A stretch of DNA of 64,000 nt from Candidatus Alistipes avicola (GTDB lineage Bacteria > Bacteroidota > Bacteroidia > Bacteroidales > Rikenellaceae), in the NCBI GenBank assembly GCA_019118565.1, contig DWYR01000016.1, positions 1 to 64,000 of the forward strand. Reading direction: 5' to 3'. The position numbers were made by a program, and so were the translations under genes. Shown here piece by piece: positions 1 through 10,354 of the stretch (positions are counted from its first letter, which is position 1; every line of letters starts with the position of its first letter). A model generated the notes under the pieces. That model was not told the DNA's origin. It was given only the letters and a program-made list of their open reading frames with translations, and searched no databases.

Positions 1-32
1 GGTGCAAAAATGATGTTTCGTTTGATGTTCAT
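1..32 (-). CDS. 5' end of a tyrosine recombinase/integrase running off the left edge (partial)
   Basis: Reverse strand reads ATG AAC ATC AAA CGA AAC ATC ATT TTT GCA (MNIKRNIIFA), resembling the start of Bacteroidota Arm-DNA-binding-domain integrases; upstream inverted repeat TGGGTGTATTTG/CAAATATACACCCA. Confidence 0.5.
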   Translation of the reverse strand, partial: MNIKRNIIFA

Positions 33-34
33 GA

Positions 35-74
35 CTGGGTGTATTTGAAATTCTGCACCCAAATATACACCCAA
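35..74. repeat. Imperfect inverted repeat upstream of the putative integrase
   Basis: tgggtgtatttg ... caaatatacaccca, arms about 12-14 nt. Confidence 0.5.
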
Positions 75-174
75 AAATTGAAATAGCGAGCGATATTCGA
101 TAATATTTAGATTTAATTATGATTGTAATAATCTGGTTATTAATAGACATTTGCGATTGTGTGATATTTTGAGA

Positions 175-206
175 TAGCACAGGTTCAAGAGCCTCTCTCT
201 CCGCCA
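175..206 (+). other. tRNA 3'-end-like remnant / candidate att site
   Basis: agcacaGGTTCAAGAGCCTCTCTCTCCGCCA resembles a tRNA T-arm plus acceptor 3' strand with CCA; no 5' tRNA part in the window; terminator follows directly. Confidence 0.5.
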
Positions 207-212
207 AAAGAT

Positions 213-246
213 GAGGATGTTACGATGAGTAACATCCTCTTTTTAT
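213..246 (+). terminator. Rho-independent terminator
   Basis: GAGGATGTTAC-gatga-GTAACATCCTC followed by TTTTTATTT. Confidence 0.85.
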
Positions 247-374
247 TTCAGAACCTTTGACTGTTCGTTCGGCACTTCTTCCCTGCTGTTTTTCGTAAAA
301 GTTGCAGCATGCCGCACGGCTGCCGGTTTTGGGCAGAGTGATTTTTTTGTTCTGCCGGTTCGGTGCGATGTATG

Positions 375-959
375 CTACTCTTCGAACTCGTTGAGCAGAT
401 CGTCGCAGGCTTTGGTGTGGCGACGGTATTGTCCCCAAGTGATAGAGACTGCAATGATTGTGTAGGCAATACCGATTGCGATGATCAGGTCGCGGTTTGC
501 CGAGTCATTGATGCGGGTGAGAAGTTCCACGAAGATATAGGTAATCATCGCGATGCAGGGAATGATACTGATGGCTTGAGCGCGGCGGTAGAAGCGGCGA
601 TAAGAGGCTATTGTGTGGGTGACTGTCCGCGTATCACCATCAAGCAGATGATCCATGCCCAACTTGCGGTTGATCCAGATTGTGGCCGCGAGATCGGTTA
701 TCGTCCACAGCGATACCAGTACACCGAACAACAGCGGCCAGTGGGTTGTGATACAGATAATCCAGATGGTGGGCAGGGTCAATACATCGACTATCATGCG
801 ATTCCGAATTCCCTTGTTCACAGCTTGTGCCGAGCGATGACGGGCTGCTTTGAAGAAACGTTCGTTCAAACGCTCCTGCTGCTTCACCTGCGCTTTGAAG
901 GCGTTGTAATCGGCTTTCAGAGCATCCAGCTCTTCTCCTATGTTGCGTTCCATATTCAT
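375..959 (-). CDS. Multi-TM protein downstream of ECF sigma factor (possible regulator/anti-sigma)
   Basis: 194 aa, several hydrophobic segments, charged N-terminus; immediately downstream of the sigma gene on the same strand. Confidence 0.65.
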   Translation of the reverse strand: MNMERNIGEELDALKADYNAFKAQVKQQERLNERFFKAARHRSAQAVNKGIRNRMIVDVLTLPTIWIICITTHWPLLFGVLVSLWTITDLAATIWINRKLGMDHLLDGDTRTVTHTIASYRRFYRRAQAISIIPCIAMITYIFVELLTRINDSANRDLIIAIGIAYTIIAVSITWGQYRRHTKACDDLLNEFEE

Positions 960-971
960 ACTTTTTAGTCG

Positions 972-1451
972 TTAATCATTCTTGAGCCGCTCCTTGATGC
1001 GTACCAACTTGAAAGAGACATTCTTGACCGATATGCCTAGGATTGCGCCTATCTCCTCATAGCTCAGGCCTTCGAGCCACAACAAGATGACGCTTCGGTC
1101 GACAAGTCCCAACTTATTGATTCGCTGATAGAGCTGTTTGATTTGCATTTGTTTTTCGAGGTCGCTGTCGGAGGTGTCCGATTCTCTCGCCGTCGTACGC
1201 CTGGTCTGCTCGCGCTTGCGTTTGTCACTGAAGTTGATGCAGTAGTTCAGCGCCACACGGTAAATCCACGTTTTTATATCGCTGCGACCCTCGAATCCAT
1301 CGTATCCCTGCCAAAGCCGCAGAAGGATCTCCTGATGCAGATCATCCACATCTTCGGCATCGTGGGAGAACATATAGCAGACAGCGTATATAGTCTGTTC
1401 ATGCTCTTTGACCAGTTTGGAGAATCGTTGTTCTTTTGTGTTCATCTTCAC
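972..1451 (-). CDS. RNA polymerase ECF sigma-70 factor
   Basis: Region 2 'DVDDLHQEILLRLWQGYDGFEGRSDIKTWIYRVALNYCIN' and region 4 'LSYEEIGAILGISVKNVSFKLVRIKERLK'. Confidence 0.93.
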   Translation of the reverse strand: MKMNTKEQRFSKLVKEHEQTIYAVCYMFSHDAEDVDDLHQEILLRLWQGYDGFEGRSDIKTWIYRVALNYCINFSDKRKREQTRRTTARESDTSDSDLEKQMQIKQLYQRINKLGLVDRSVILLWLEGLSYEEIGAILGISVKNVSFKLVRIKERLKND

Positions 1452-2116
1452 TTCGTTTACCTATTAGACAGACAACCGCCCGAAAAACTATACGGCAAGT
1501 GCGATTTTTTTTGAAAAAAGATTTATTGCTGTCCGAAAATCAAGTCCGGAGTCGAATTTATGAAAATAGAGAAAATATCATATGGGAAACAGTTAATAAC
1601 TTTTCTTAGGAGTAAATATAGGGTCCTATGACGGGCAAAGTCAGTATGGCAAAGCAAGTCGTTACCACAGCAACGTATGTGCATGAACAGAGAGGTTTGC
1701 AGTGGTAAAAATAGCGGGACTAACTATCTTTTAAAAAGCCTCAAATAAGGGTTTATAGAGGGCGATGACTTGTGGCGATGTATTATCTCTATGATGAGAG
1801 ATCTTGTGCTGTTAGATCTATTTAGTCTATGTCAATTCTGTATATTCTCTTGCTGTTTATTTTCCTTGAATTCCATTGCAAGATTAAAACTGAAAAAAAG
1901 AATGATTTTATCAAGAAAAACGAGAGAGCCGGAATTGGAATATATGGCTTCTGTTTCCCAGGGTAAGAAAAGTCTGTTGCTTTGAAGATAGCTGTCTTTT
2001 TCTATGAAAATACAGTGAATGGGCCAATTCATCCTAATTTATAACCAAATTAATGTATAAATTAATGAAGAAAGTGTTGCTTTGAGTTGAATTGTCTTAT
2101 AAATAGATAGTTACGA

Positions 2117-2148
2117 TTTTGTATGAGCCAAAGTTTTATTTATATTTG
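2117..2148 (+). promoter_or_regulatory. Bacteroidota-type promoter for the polysaccharide locus
   Basis: TTTTG (2117-2121), 19-nt spacer, TATATTTG (2141-2148); fits TTTG-N19-21-TAnnTTTG. Confidence 0.6.
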
Positions 2149-2340
2149 TCATTTATTTACATTCTTTAGAGAGGAAAAATGGTGTAGAGTAAAAAGTTAA
2201 CATACATCTATTGGATGTAGAGGCATGACTTTTGAAAATAAAACTTTATTAGAGAGATAAAAAGATTGATAGGGCTAAAACATTTTGTGGATTGATAAAA
2301 ATGATTTTTGAGGTCAAAACTAGGCATTAAGTTCTTTAAG

Positions 2341-2377
2341 CGAACTAAGCGAAAAGGAGAGCAGGATTCTTAGTTCG
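2341..2377 (+). repeat. Leader hairpin upstream of polysaccharide operon
   Basis: Perfect 9-bp inverted repeat CGAACTAAG...CTTAGTTCG, 19-nt loop, between predicted promoter and first gene. Confidence 0.5.
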
Positions 2378-2432
2378 GATTAACAAAATTTTGAGTATAT
2401 TTAAACATCTTATTGATTGATAAAATAGGCCT

Positions 2433-3539
2433 ATGTATTTTTGGGTTTTGAATATTTGTTTAGCCTTTGGCTTGTGTGCTTTTTTAGTCGGTGTGTTTAT
2501 TCCCAGGATTCTTCTGATCTCTTTTCGGAAAAAAATCTTCGATATGCCGGACGAACGGAAAATACACACAACGGTCATTCCCCGTTTGGGCGGGGTGTTG
2601 TTTATGCCGGTGGTTTTCTTCTCATTCATTCTGTTGTTGGGCATAAATGTTGTGATGGGGCAAATGCAAATTCAGGCGGCCGTAATAGAAGATATGTCCG
2701 CATTGACATTTGGATGTTGTTCCCTAATGATCTTGTATTTGCTTGGGATTGTGGATGATATGATCGGAGTCCGGTATAGGGGGAAATTTGTAGGTCAGAT
2801 ATTGAGTGCCATATTCTTAATTATTGGAGGAGTACAGATTGGGAGCCTGAATGGCGTTGCATATGTTTGGACTATGTCCCCATGGATCAGCTATCCGCTG
2901 ACAGTATTGGCTGTCGTTTTTATTATAAATGCAATCAACCTTATTGATGGTGTCGATGGCCTTGCCTCAGGCTTGAGTTGCGTAGCGCTGCTTTTTTATG
3001 GCATCTGGTTTATTGTGCTACAGAAATATATTTATGCAATTTTGGCTTTTGCGACATTTGGGACACTTGCCGCATTTTTCTATTATAACGTTTTTGGGGG
3101 CCATAAACATAATCGTAAGATTTTTATGGGTGATACCGGAAGTTTGACGATCGGCATGATTCTTTGTTTCCTGGGGATTCAGTTGCATCAGTTTGCTTCG
3201 GACTACGATGGGATCTTGCAGAATCCGATGGTGTTGGCCTTTTCCCCATTAATTGTGCCTTGTTTCGATGTGGTCAGAGTTTATTTGCATCGTGTGCGGA
3301 ATGGGAAAAGTCCTTTTATGCCAGACAAGAATCATATTCATCACAAATTATTGGCGATGGGTATGAATCAACGTCAGGTGATGCTTACACTGATTGCTAC
3401 TTCAATCGTAATCACTGTGCTGAATATATTGTTGTCGCCTATCGTAAATGTTTCCTTATTGCTGTTGTCGGATATTCTTATTTGGATCCTCCTGAATATT
3501 TGGCTGTCCCGGAGAATAAGTCGACGCAGCGCACAATAA
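2433..3539 (+). CDS. WecA/MraY-like polyprenyl-phosphate sugar-1-phosphate transferase
   Basis: Multi-TM; 'DDMIGVRYRGKFVGQ', 'NAINLIDGVDGLASG', 'FMGDTGSLTIG', 'DKNHIHHKL'. Confidence 0.92.
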   Translation: MYFWVLNICLAFGLCAFLVGVFIPRILLISFRKKIFDMPDERKIHTTVIPRLGGVLFMPVVFFSFILLLGINVVMGQMQIQAAVIEDMSALTFGCCSLMILYLLGIVDDMIGVRYRGKFVGQILSAIFLIIGGVQIGSLNGVAYVWTMSPWISYPLTVLAVVFIINAINLIDGVDGLASGLSCVALLFYGIWFIVLQKYIYAILAFATFGTLAAFFYYNVFGGHKHNRKIFMGDTGSLTIGMILCFLGIQLHQFASDYDGILQNPMVLAFSPLIVPCFDVVRVYLHRVRNGKSPFMPDKNHIHHKLLAMGMNQRQVMLTLIATSIVITVLNILLSPIVNVSLLLLSDILIWILLNIWLSRRISRRSAQ

Positions 3540-3598
3540 GAGAGATGGATTGGAATCTTGTTAAAAAAACTTTGGATTAAAAAGGATTTTATATCTGA

Positions 3599-4357
3599 TT
3601 GGATATGGGAGAAAATATTTCAGTAATCATACAGGCCAGACTCGGATCAACGAGAATGCCGAAGAAAGTGTTGTTGCCATTTTATGGGCAGAGTACGATA
3701 TTGGATCTTATCATAGATAAGATTAAGTGTATTCAGATTCCGCTGGTTGTCGCTACAACGACGAATCCTCAAGATAATCTGATCGAGGAGTTTTGTCGGG
3801 ATCGGCAGGTAGATTGTTTCCGGGGAAGTGAAGCGGATGTGCTTTCTCGGTTTATTGAGTGTGCAAAGGCAATCCAGGCAACGGGCGTGATTAGGATTTG
3901 TTCCGATAATCCATTTTTGGATGAGGAGTCTTTAAGTGATCTCGTTAGGCGTGCATCTGAAGAGACTTGTGACTACATGAGTTATGACGTGGCTGGGACC
4001 CCCTCCATAAAGACTCACTTTGGATTTTGGAGCGAATTCGTCACATTGTCTGCAATGGAGTCTGTCGCCCGGCTTACTCAGGAGAAACTCTATCACGAAC
4101 ACGTAACGAATTATATTTATACCCATCCGGAACACTTCTCGATTCAATGGATTCCAGTACCCCAAGAGATTGCCGTGCGTAAGGATATTCGATTGACTAT
4201 TGACACGGAAGTCGATTTTCAGAATGCTTCTCGATTATATGCTGCAATGAAAGAGGAGGGGAAACGTATGAATGCCGAGTCCGTTCTGATCTATCTGGAT
4301 GAGCATCCGGAATATAAGGCAACAATGATCAGGGAGATCAGTAAAAATTCGAAATAG
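3599..4357 (+). CDS. SpsF-like cytidylyltransferase family protein
   Basis: 'ISVIIQARLGSTRMPKKVLLPF' nucleotidyltransferase signature; next to a NeuB-like gene. Confidence 0.85.
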   Translation: MDMGENISVIIQARLGSTRMPKKVLLPFYGQSTILDLIIDKIKCIQIPLVVATTTNPQDNLIEEFCRDRQVDCFRGSEADVLSRFIECAKAIQATGVIRICSDNPFLDEESLSDLVRRASEETCDYMSYDVAGTPSIKTHFGFWSEFVTLSAMESVARLTQEKLYHEHVTNYIYTHPEHFSIQWIPVPQEIAVRKDIRLTIDTEVDFQNASRLYAAMKEEGKRMNAESVLIYLDEHPEYKATMIREISKNSK

Positions 4358-4367
4358 ATATATTATT

Positions 4368-5407
4368 ATGGATAAGACATATATAATTGGGGAGATTGGA
4401 CAAAACCACAATGGTTCGGTTGATATAGCTAAACTGTTGGTGGAGCTTGTCGCACGTCCGGTTCATGAGGAGGTCTTCAATTTGGATCTGGAGCCGATGA
4501 ACGCTGTGAAAATGACTAAGAGAGATTTGAATGAGGAGTTGAGCGTTTCACAAATGAATCGTCCGTATATCAATCCGAACTCTTTTGGAAAAACCTACGG
4601 AGAACACCGGGCCGCATTGGAGTTGTCCGATGAGGAACATTATGAGGTCTATAAGCATGCCAAATCATTCGGGCTCGATTTCGTGGAAACACTGTGTGCG
4701 AAAGGTTGCCTTTCGTTGCTGAAACTGTTTACGCCCGACTATCTGAAAGTGGCGAGTCGCGATTTGACCAACCTGCCGTTGCTGAGTGCTATGGCGGAGA
4801 CGAAGATCCCGATCATCCTTTCTACGGGAATGGCCGGGAAGAAGGAGTTGGATGAGGCGTTAGAGGTGATAACCCGTTATCATTCCAATATCTCTATTTT
4901 GCATTGTGTCTCCCAGTATCCGACGGAACCCGATAACCTGAATCTGCGAACGATCTTATATTTGAAGAAACATTATCCCCAGTACCGGATTGGATTCTCG
5001 GATCATACGATCGGAATATCGGCTCCTATTGTGGCAATCGGTATGGGGGCGGAGATCATAGAGAAGCACATTACGATCGATCGTCGAATGAAGGGAACCG
5101 ATCAGGCCGGTTCGCTGGGCCCGGATGGAGTGAATCGGTTGGTTCGGGATATCCGGGTTGCGGAGAAGTGGCTTGGAAAAGAGGAGTTGTATATCGATAA
5201 GAGCGTGGAGAAGGCAAAGATCAAATTGGAACGATCGATTGCAACCAAACGATTATTGAAAGTGAATGATGTTATTCAGGAGAGTGATCTCCATATGTTA
5301 AGTCCTGGGGATGGTTATAAATGGACCCAGTTGTCGGAGGTGGTAGGGAAACGGGTCGTTCGAGAGATTCCGGCCAATGAGGTTATATACCCTGAAGATA
5401 TTGCGTA

Positions 5408-5408
<1 letters not shown>
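4368..5408 (+). CDS. NeuB/SpsE-like sialic-acid synthase family protein
   Basis: 'IGEIGQNHNGSVDIAK', 'LKVASRDLTNLPLLSAMA', 'ILSTGMAG', 'GFSDHTIGISAP', 'EKHITIDRRMKGTDQAGSLGPDG', C-terminal SAF-like domain. Confidence 0.9.
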
Positions 5409-6492
<1,084 letters not shown>

Positions 6493-6529
6493 TGTCAATT
6501 AGTAGACAGTCAATATAAAATATAAGGCT

Positions 6530-8302
6530 ATGTATCTGGAAGTAGGGCGAGAGGGAATCCGGCTCGGAGAAAAGAGTGGAAATGAAGTGTTCCATCGGAT
6601 GGAATCCCGTATATTATGGGCAAATGGTTGTATAAATTCCAATTTGTCGCCGGAAGAGTGTGCTGTGGCAATATCGGCCTTGTCAGATAAGCTCTCCTTC
6701 AAACAGGCGGATAGGTTGTTTGTCGGAGGCTACTTTGTATTGTTGGTCGATGAACAGCGTAAAGAGATCCACATGTTGCGGGATACCATGGGGCAGAGGT
6801 CAGGATATTATCATTATGATGCATCGGTAGGTCGCTTGGTGATAGGGACCAATATGCACGATATTGCCCGGAATATTACGACTGATCTTAGCAAATTTCA
6901 CACGGATTTTTTGCTCTATCAGCAATATGTTGTGGATGGCTGTACGATATATGAGAATATCAAGGAGGTGCCTTCCGGTCACATTCTCTCCTGGAGCGCA
7001 GGCGGTGAGGTAAAATGCGAGGAAAAGAAAGCATTACCAATTGAATATGTCGAGAACGATCTTTCAGAGGTGGATAACATCAGATTGTTGAGAGAGCATA
7101 TTTTACGTGTACATACTAATTATGCCGGTGCTGATAATGTAGTATATCTTTCTGGTGGCATCGATTCATGCGTCATGCTGGCTTCCTTGCATAATATATG
7201 TCCGGATCGGGTTCGGGCTGTTTCCTATCGCGTGGCTAATACACGGTCTGATGAGACTGTATATGCAGCAGAAGTGGCCCGTCATTTGGGTTATGTTCCC
7301 GAGATTATTACAGTTGATCCGATGGACAAGAATATAGTGGCTGATTATGAGGCGGATTTGATGAAAGCGAACAATCCTTATGAGGGGAATTGGATTTTCC
7401 GTCCCAGACCGGTGACAAGAGGTGATGTGCGCTATTTTGCCGGGCAGGATACTCGGTTGCATACGCCTTCTGTAAATAAGGTCGATATGAAGGTGTTTGA
7501 TCGTATTTCTCGACGGGGACTGAAATCTTCATGGCTGGAGAGAGGAGTTGTGAATGTGTATGAGCGGATTTCGTTGGCATTGGGAATGTATAACTCGGCC
7601 GATCGACGGATCAAGTATTCTCATCTCTTGTTGAATGCGATGGTGCCGGAGTGGTTTCTGATGAAACGAAAATTTATGGCCGATCCGGTAAAATATAAAA
7701 CCTGGGGATACGATGAAACAAATTTCCCTGCTATATGTGATTGGTACACTCTTGACTTAAAAAAAGGAATGTCTCCTCGTGAGATTTTCAATCGCATTGT
7801 TGAACGGAAATGGCACGAGCAGTATGTGAACGATATGCGTTATATGGTAGATATGGGTATTCGGGAGCAGGTTCAGGTGCTTCTGCCTTTCTATGGTTGT
7901 GAGTTGAATCGCTTTGCTTCGACAATACCTTGGGAATTGGCTAATAGGACAATGTCAGGATTGTCCGGGTTCGGGAATAAGAAAATACAGGTAAATAAAT
8001 ATGTCCTTCGTAAGGCTTTCGAAAGGGAACTTCCGTGGAGTGTGATGGTTCGTGCGAAGGCTGTTTCTCTTTCCCAGCATCTTATGATGAATGGGGTATT
8101 CGGAAAGAAAATAATACAGGTACTACAGGAAGATTTGGGGTCGAAAGAGTCCCTTTGTCGCCGTTTCGGATACGCCGGTAAGGCCCAGGAGATTATAGCC
8201 CGAGACGAGAAATGGGTCGAAAAAGATGCCTATTTGGCAAAGTTTGCGAATTATTTAAGTGCCTTGTGTGTATATTATCGCTGCAATGTACTCGGGAAAT
8301 AA
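6530..8302 (+). CDS. Asparagine-synthetase-like amidotransferase homologue without N-terminal catalytic Cys
   Basis: ATP-pyrophosphatase motif 'VVYLSGGIDSCVML'; N-terminus starts MYLEV rather than MC. Confidence 0.85.
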   Translation: MYLEVGREGIRLGEKSGNEVFHRMESRILWANGCINSNLSPEECAVAISALSDKLSFKQADRLFVGGYFVLLVDEQRKEIHMLRDTMGQRSGYYHYDASVGRLVIGTNMHDIARNITTDLSKFHTDFLLYQQYVVDGCTIYENIKEVPSGHILSWSAGGEVKCEEKKALPIEYVENDLSEVDNIRLLREHILRVHTNYAGADNVVYLSGGIDSCVMLASLHNICPDRVRAVSYRVANTRSDETVYAAEVARHLGYVPEIITVDPMDKNIVADYEADLMKANNPYEGNWIFRPRPVTRGDVRYFAGQDTRLHTPSVNKVDMKVFDRISRRGLKSSWLERGVVNVYERISLALGMYNSADRRIKYSHLLLNAMVPEWFLMKRKFMADPVKYKTWGYDETNFPAICDWYTLDLKKGMSPREIFNRIVERKWHEQYVNDMRYMVDMGIREQVQVLLPFYGCELNRFASTIPWELANRTMSGLSGFGNKKIQVNKYVLRKAFERELPWSVMVRAKAVSLSQHLMMNGVFGKKIIQVLQEDLGSKESLCRRFGYAGKAQEIIARDEKWVEKDAYLAKFANYLSALCVYYRCNVLGK

Positions 8303-8338
8303 GATTGGATAGCTCTGATCATAAGTACTTTTTCAGAT

Positions 8339-9067
8339 ATGAGAAAAGTTGTTGTCGCGCTCTTGCTTTTTTCCCTTCCGTCCCGATTTGCGTTCTGGCT
8401 GGTTCGGATGATTTGGGGTGGAAAATATTACTCTTTCGGCCGGAAGTGTCGTATTGGATTCTCGCTTGTGTTGGTATCCGAGATTCGGATGGAGGAGGAG
8501 AGTGTAATTCAGAGCGGGAATATTATTGTCGCCGAGTCGGTGACAATGAGTGTGAAGGTTCGGATACAGCGCCTGAATAGTATAAAGGGTCGGTTCTCGC
8601 TTCATCTCGGCCAATTGTCCGTAATAAATAAATACAATAGGATTACCTCTGCACGGAACAACATTCGTTTGTCTGAGTTGTGTCTGGGCGAGAATGCGAT
8701 TATCGGAGTCTCCCATCTGATCGATATGACGGAGAGCGTGTATATTGGTGACCATTCCATATTGGCGGGGTGTGGATCGCAGTTGTGGACCCATGGCTTT
8801 TATCACAGCAAGCAGGGACCTGCCCGTTGGAGGGTGGATGGTGGAATTCGGATTGGCAACAACGTGTATGTAGGGTCGCGATGCCTGATTTGTTCCGGTG
8901 TCTCGATCTGTGATTCGGTGACAATGGGGGCTGGTACTGTAATATCCAAATCGCTTGTACAACCGGGGCTGTATGTTAACCAGGCCTTGCGTTATATCGC
9001 GTTTGACCCGGATCGGGCCATCGGTAAGTTTCGTAAGGTGTCGGAAGGAATATACGAAAGAGAGTAG
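8339..9067 (+). CDS. Hexapeptide-repeat acyltransferase
   Basis: Left-handed beta-helix repeats '...IRIGNNVYVGSRCLICSGVSICDSVTMGAGTVISKSL'. Confidence 0.82.
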   Translation: MRKVVVALLLFSLPSRFAFWLVRMIWGGKYYSFGRKCRIGFSLVLVSEIRMEEESVIQSGNIIVAESVTMSVKVRIQRLNSIKGRFSLHLGQLSVINKYNRITSARNNIRLSELCLGENAIIGVSHLIDMTESVYIGDHSILAGCGSQLWTHGFYHSKQGPARWRVDGGIRIGNNVYVGSRCLICSGVSICDSVTMGAGTVISKSLVQPGLYVNQALRYIAFDPDRAIGKFRKVSEGIYERE

Positions 9068-9072
9068 TCCAG

Positions 9073-10350
9073 ATGGAAGCGCGTATGCGGAATAAGTGGA
9101 TATTGCTGAAAAAGGTCGAGCAGAACCTCGCGTTCTTCGCCCTTTCCAAGGGCGTTGCGTTCCTTGCTCCGATTTTTTTTCTGAAATTTGTCACCCTGGA
9201 GGAATACGGCGTTGTTGAATTCTCCTATGCTTTTGGAAGCGTGACGGCTGTTGTTGCCTCGTTGGGTTTGGCCGGAGCTTATCCTTACTTTATCCTCAAG
9301 CGCGAAGAACATGAAAAGAGGCAGGCATTCCTGTTTTACGGCGTTCCCGTGTTGATACTTTCCGTCGTAGTTTGTCTGCTGCGTTGGTGTGGAGTGTTTC
9401 AGGTCCAGGTTTCGATGATTCTGTTGTTCACCTTGATTTTTGCACTCCAGCGGATTTACAGTGCCATGTTGAAATCGGAAGGGAAAGGTTATTTGGGGGT
9501 GTTGGTCGATGGCGGTTATTATTTTATACTGACAGCAGCTATCCTGATCGTGTGGCCCTTGCATTTGACCAATGCGGTGAGTCTGCTCGAAGGAATGATG
9601 CAGGTGTACCTGTTGGCCCTCGGTGTGTTCTATCTTTGGCAGTTCCTGCAAGTACGTACGAAATCGGTGCGAGCGATTATTCATGAGGACTGTGGTGAAA
9701 TTTTGCGCTTTAGCGTTCACCTGATTATATCGGGAATTGTAATATATTGGCTAACTTCGAGTGCCCGTATTTATATCAAGTATTTTCTGGGATATGAGCA
9801 GGTGGGAGTGTATAGCCTGTATTATCGGTTTGCTGGTATTTCTGTGATTATCTATCTCTTTCTTTATATAGCGTTCTTTCAAAAACTCTATATGGCGGAA
9901 TCCCGTAAGATGGATCTTTATTACCTCGCGGTGATGGGACTCGTACTTGGCGGATGTCTTGCCTGTTTCCTTTTTGCCCCGTTGCTCAGCCGCTTCTTTT
10001 TTGGCGGTACGAATGTGGAAAATATCCGGCTCTTCTTGTTACTTATCCTCCAGATGCCTCTTTGGGTCGGTATTTCGCTTTGCGAGGGTGTGGTGAGTCG
10101 AGAGAATATGGTGCGTCAGATGAATATTCGAATCGGGGCTCTTGTCCTGATATTTCCGGTTGTCCTGTTCCTGATTCGACATTATCTTTCGTTGGAACTT
10201 TTCGCTTTGGTCAATGGCATATTCTTTGCTTTGGCTTTTGGTTCGCAGATGCTGCTCCTGCGTCGGAAAGGTATCGTGTTGCGTAAATGTGCCTGGTTCG
10301 CATCGGCTCTTCTGATCGGATTGGTCGTAGTATATTATATTGGATGTTAA
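9073..10350 (+). CDS. Polysaccharide flippase (Wzx-like)
   Basis: 425-aa multi-TM protein, 'LEEYGVVEFSYAFGSVTAVVASLGLAGAYPYF'; in sugar operon. Confidence 0.85.
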   Translation: MEARMRNKWILLKKVEQNLAFFALSKGVAFLAPIFFLKFVTLEEYGVVEFSYAFGSVTAVVASLGLAGAYPYFILKREEHEKRQAFLFYGVPVLILSVVVCLLRWCGVFQVQVSMILLFTLIFALQRIYSAMLKSEGKGYLGVLVDGGYYFILTAAILIVWPLHLTNAVSLLEGMMQVYLLALGVFYLWQFLQVRTKSVRAIIHEDCGEILRFSVHLIISGIVIYWLTSSARIYIKYFLGYEQVGVYSLYYRFAGISVIIYLFLYIAFFQKLYMAESRKMDLYYLAVMGLVLGGCLACFLFAPLLSRFFFGGTNVENIRLFLLLILQMPLWVGISLCEGVVSRENMVRQMNIRIGALVLIFPVVLFLIRHYLSLELFALVNGIFFALAFGSQMLLLRRKGIVLRKCAWFASALLIGLVVVYYIGC

Positions 10351-10354
10351 AGTC

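Noticed and set aside
1770-1985. 71-aa ORF in the leader region
   Set aside because: AT-rich, Cys/Leu-rich translation with no motif; probably chance, though the region is otherwise empty.
2101-2432. Invertible capsule promoter (phase-variable switch)
   Set aside because: The promoter is not flanked by matching inverted repeats of useful length in this sequence, and no adjacent recombinase is visible; the 9-bp hairpin is entirely downstream of it.
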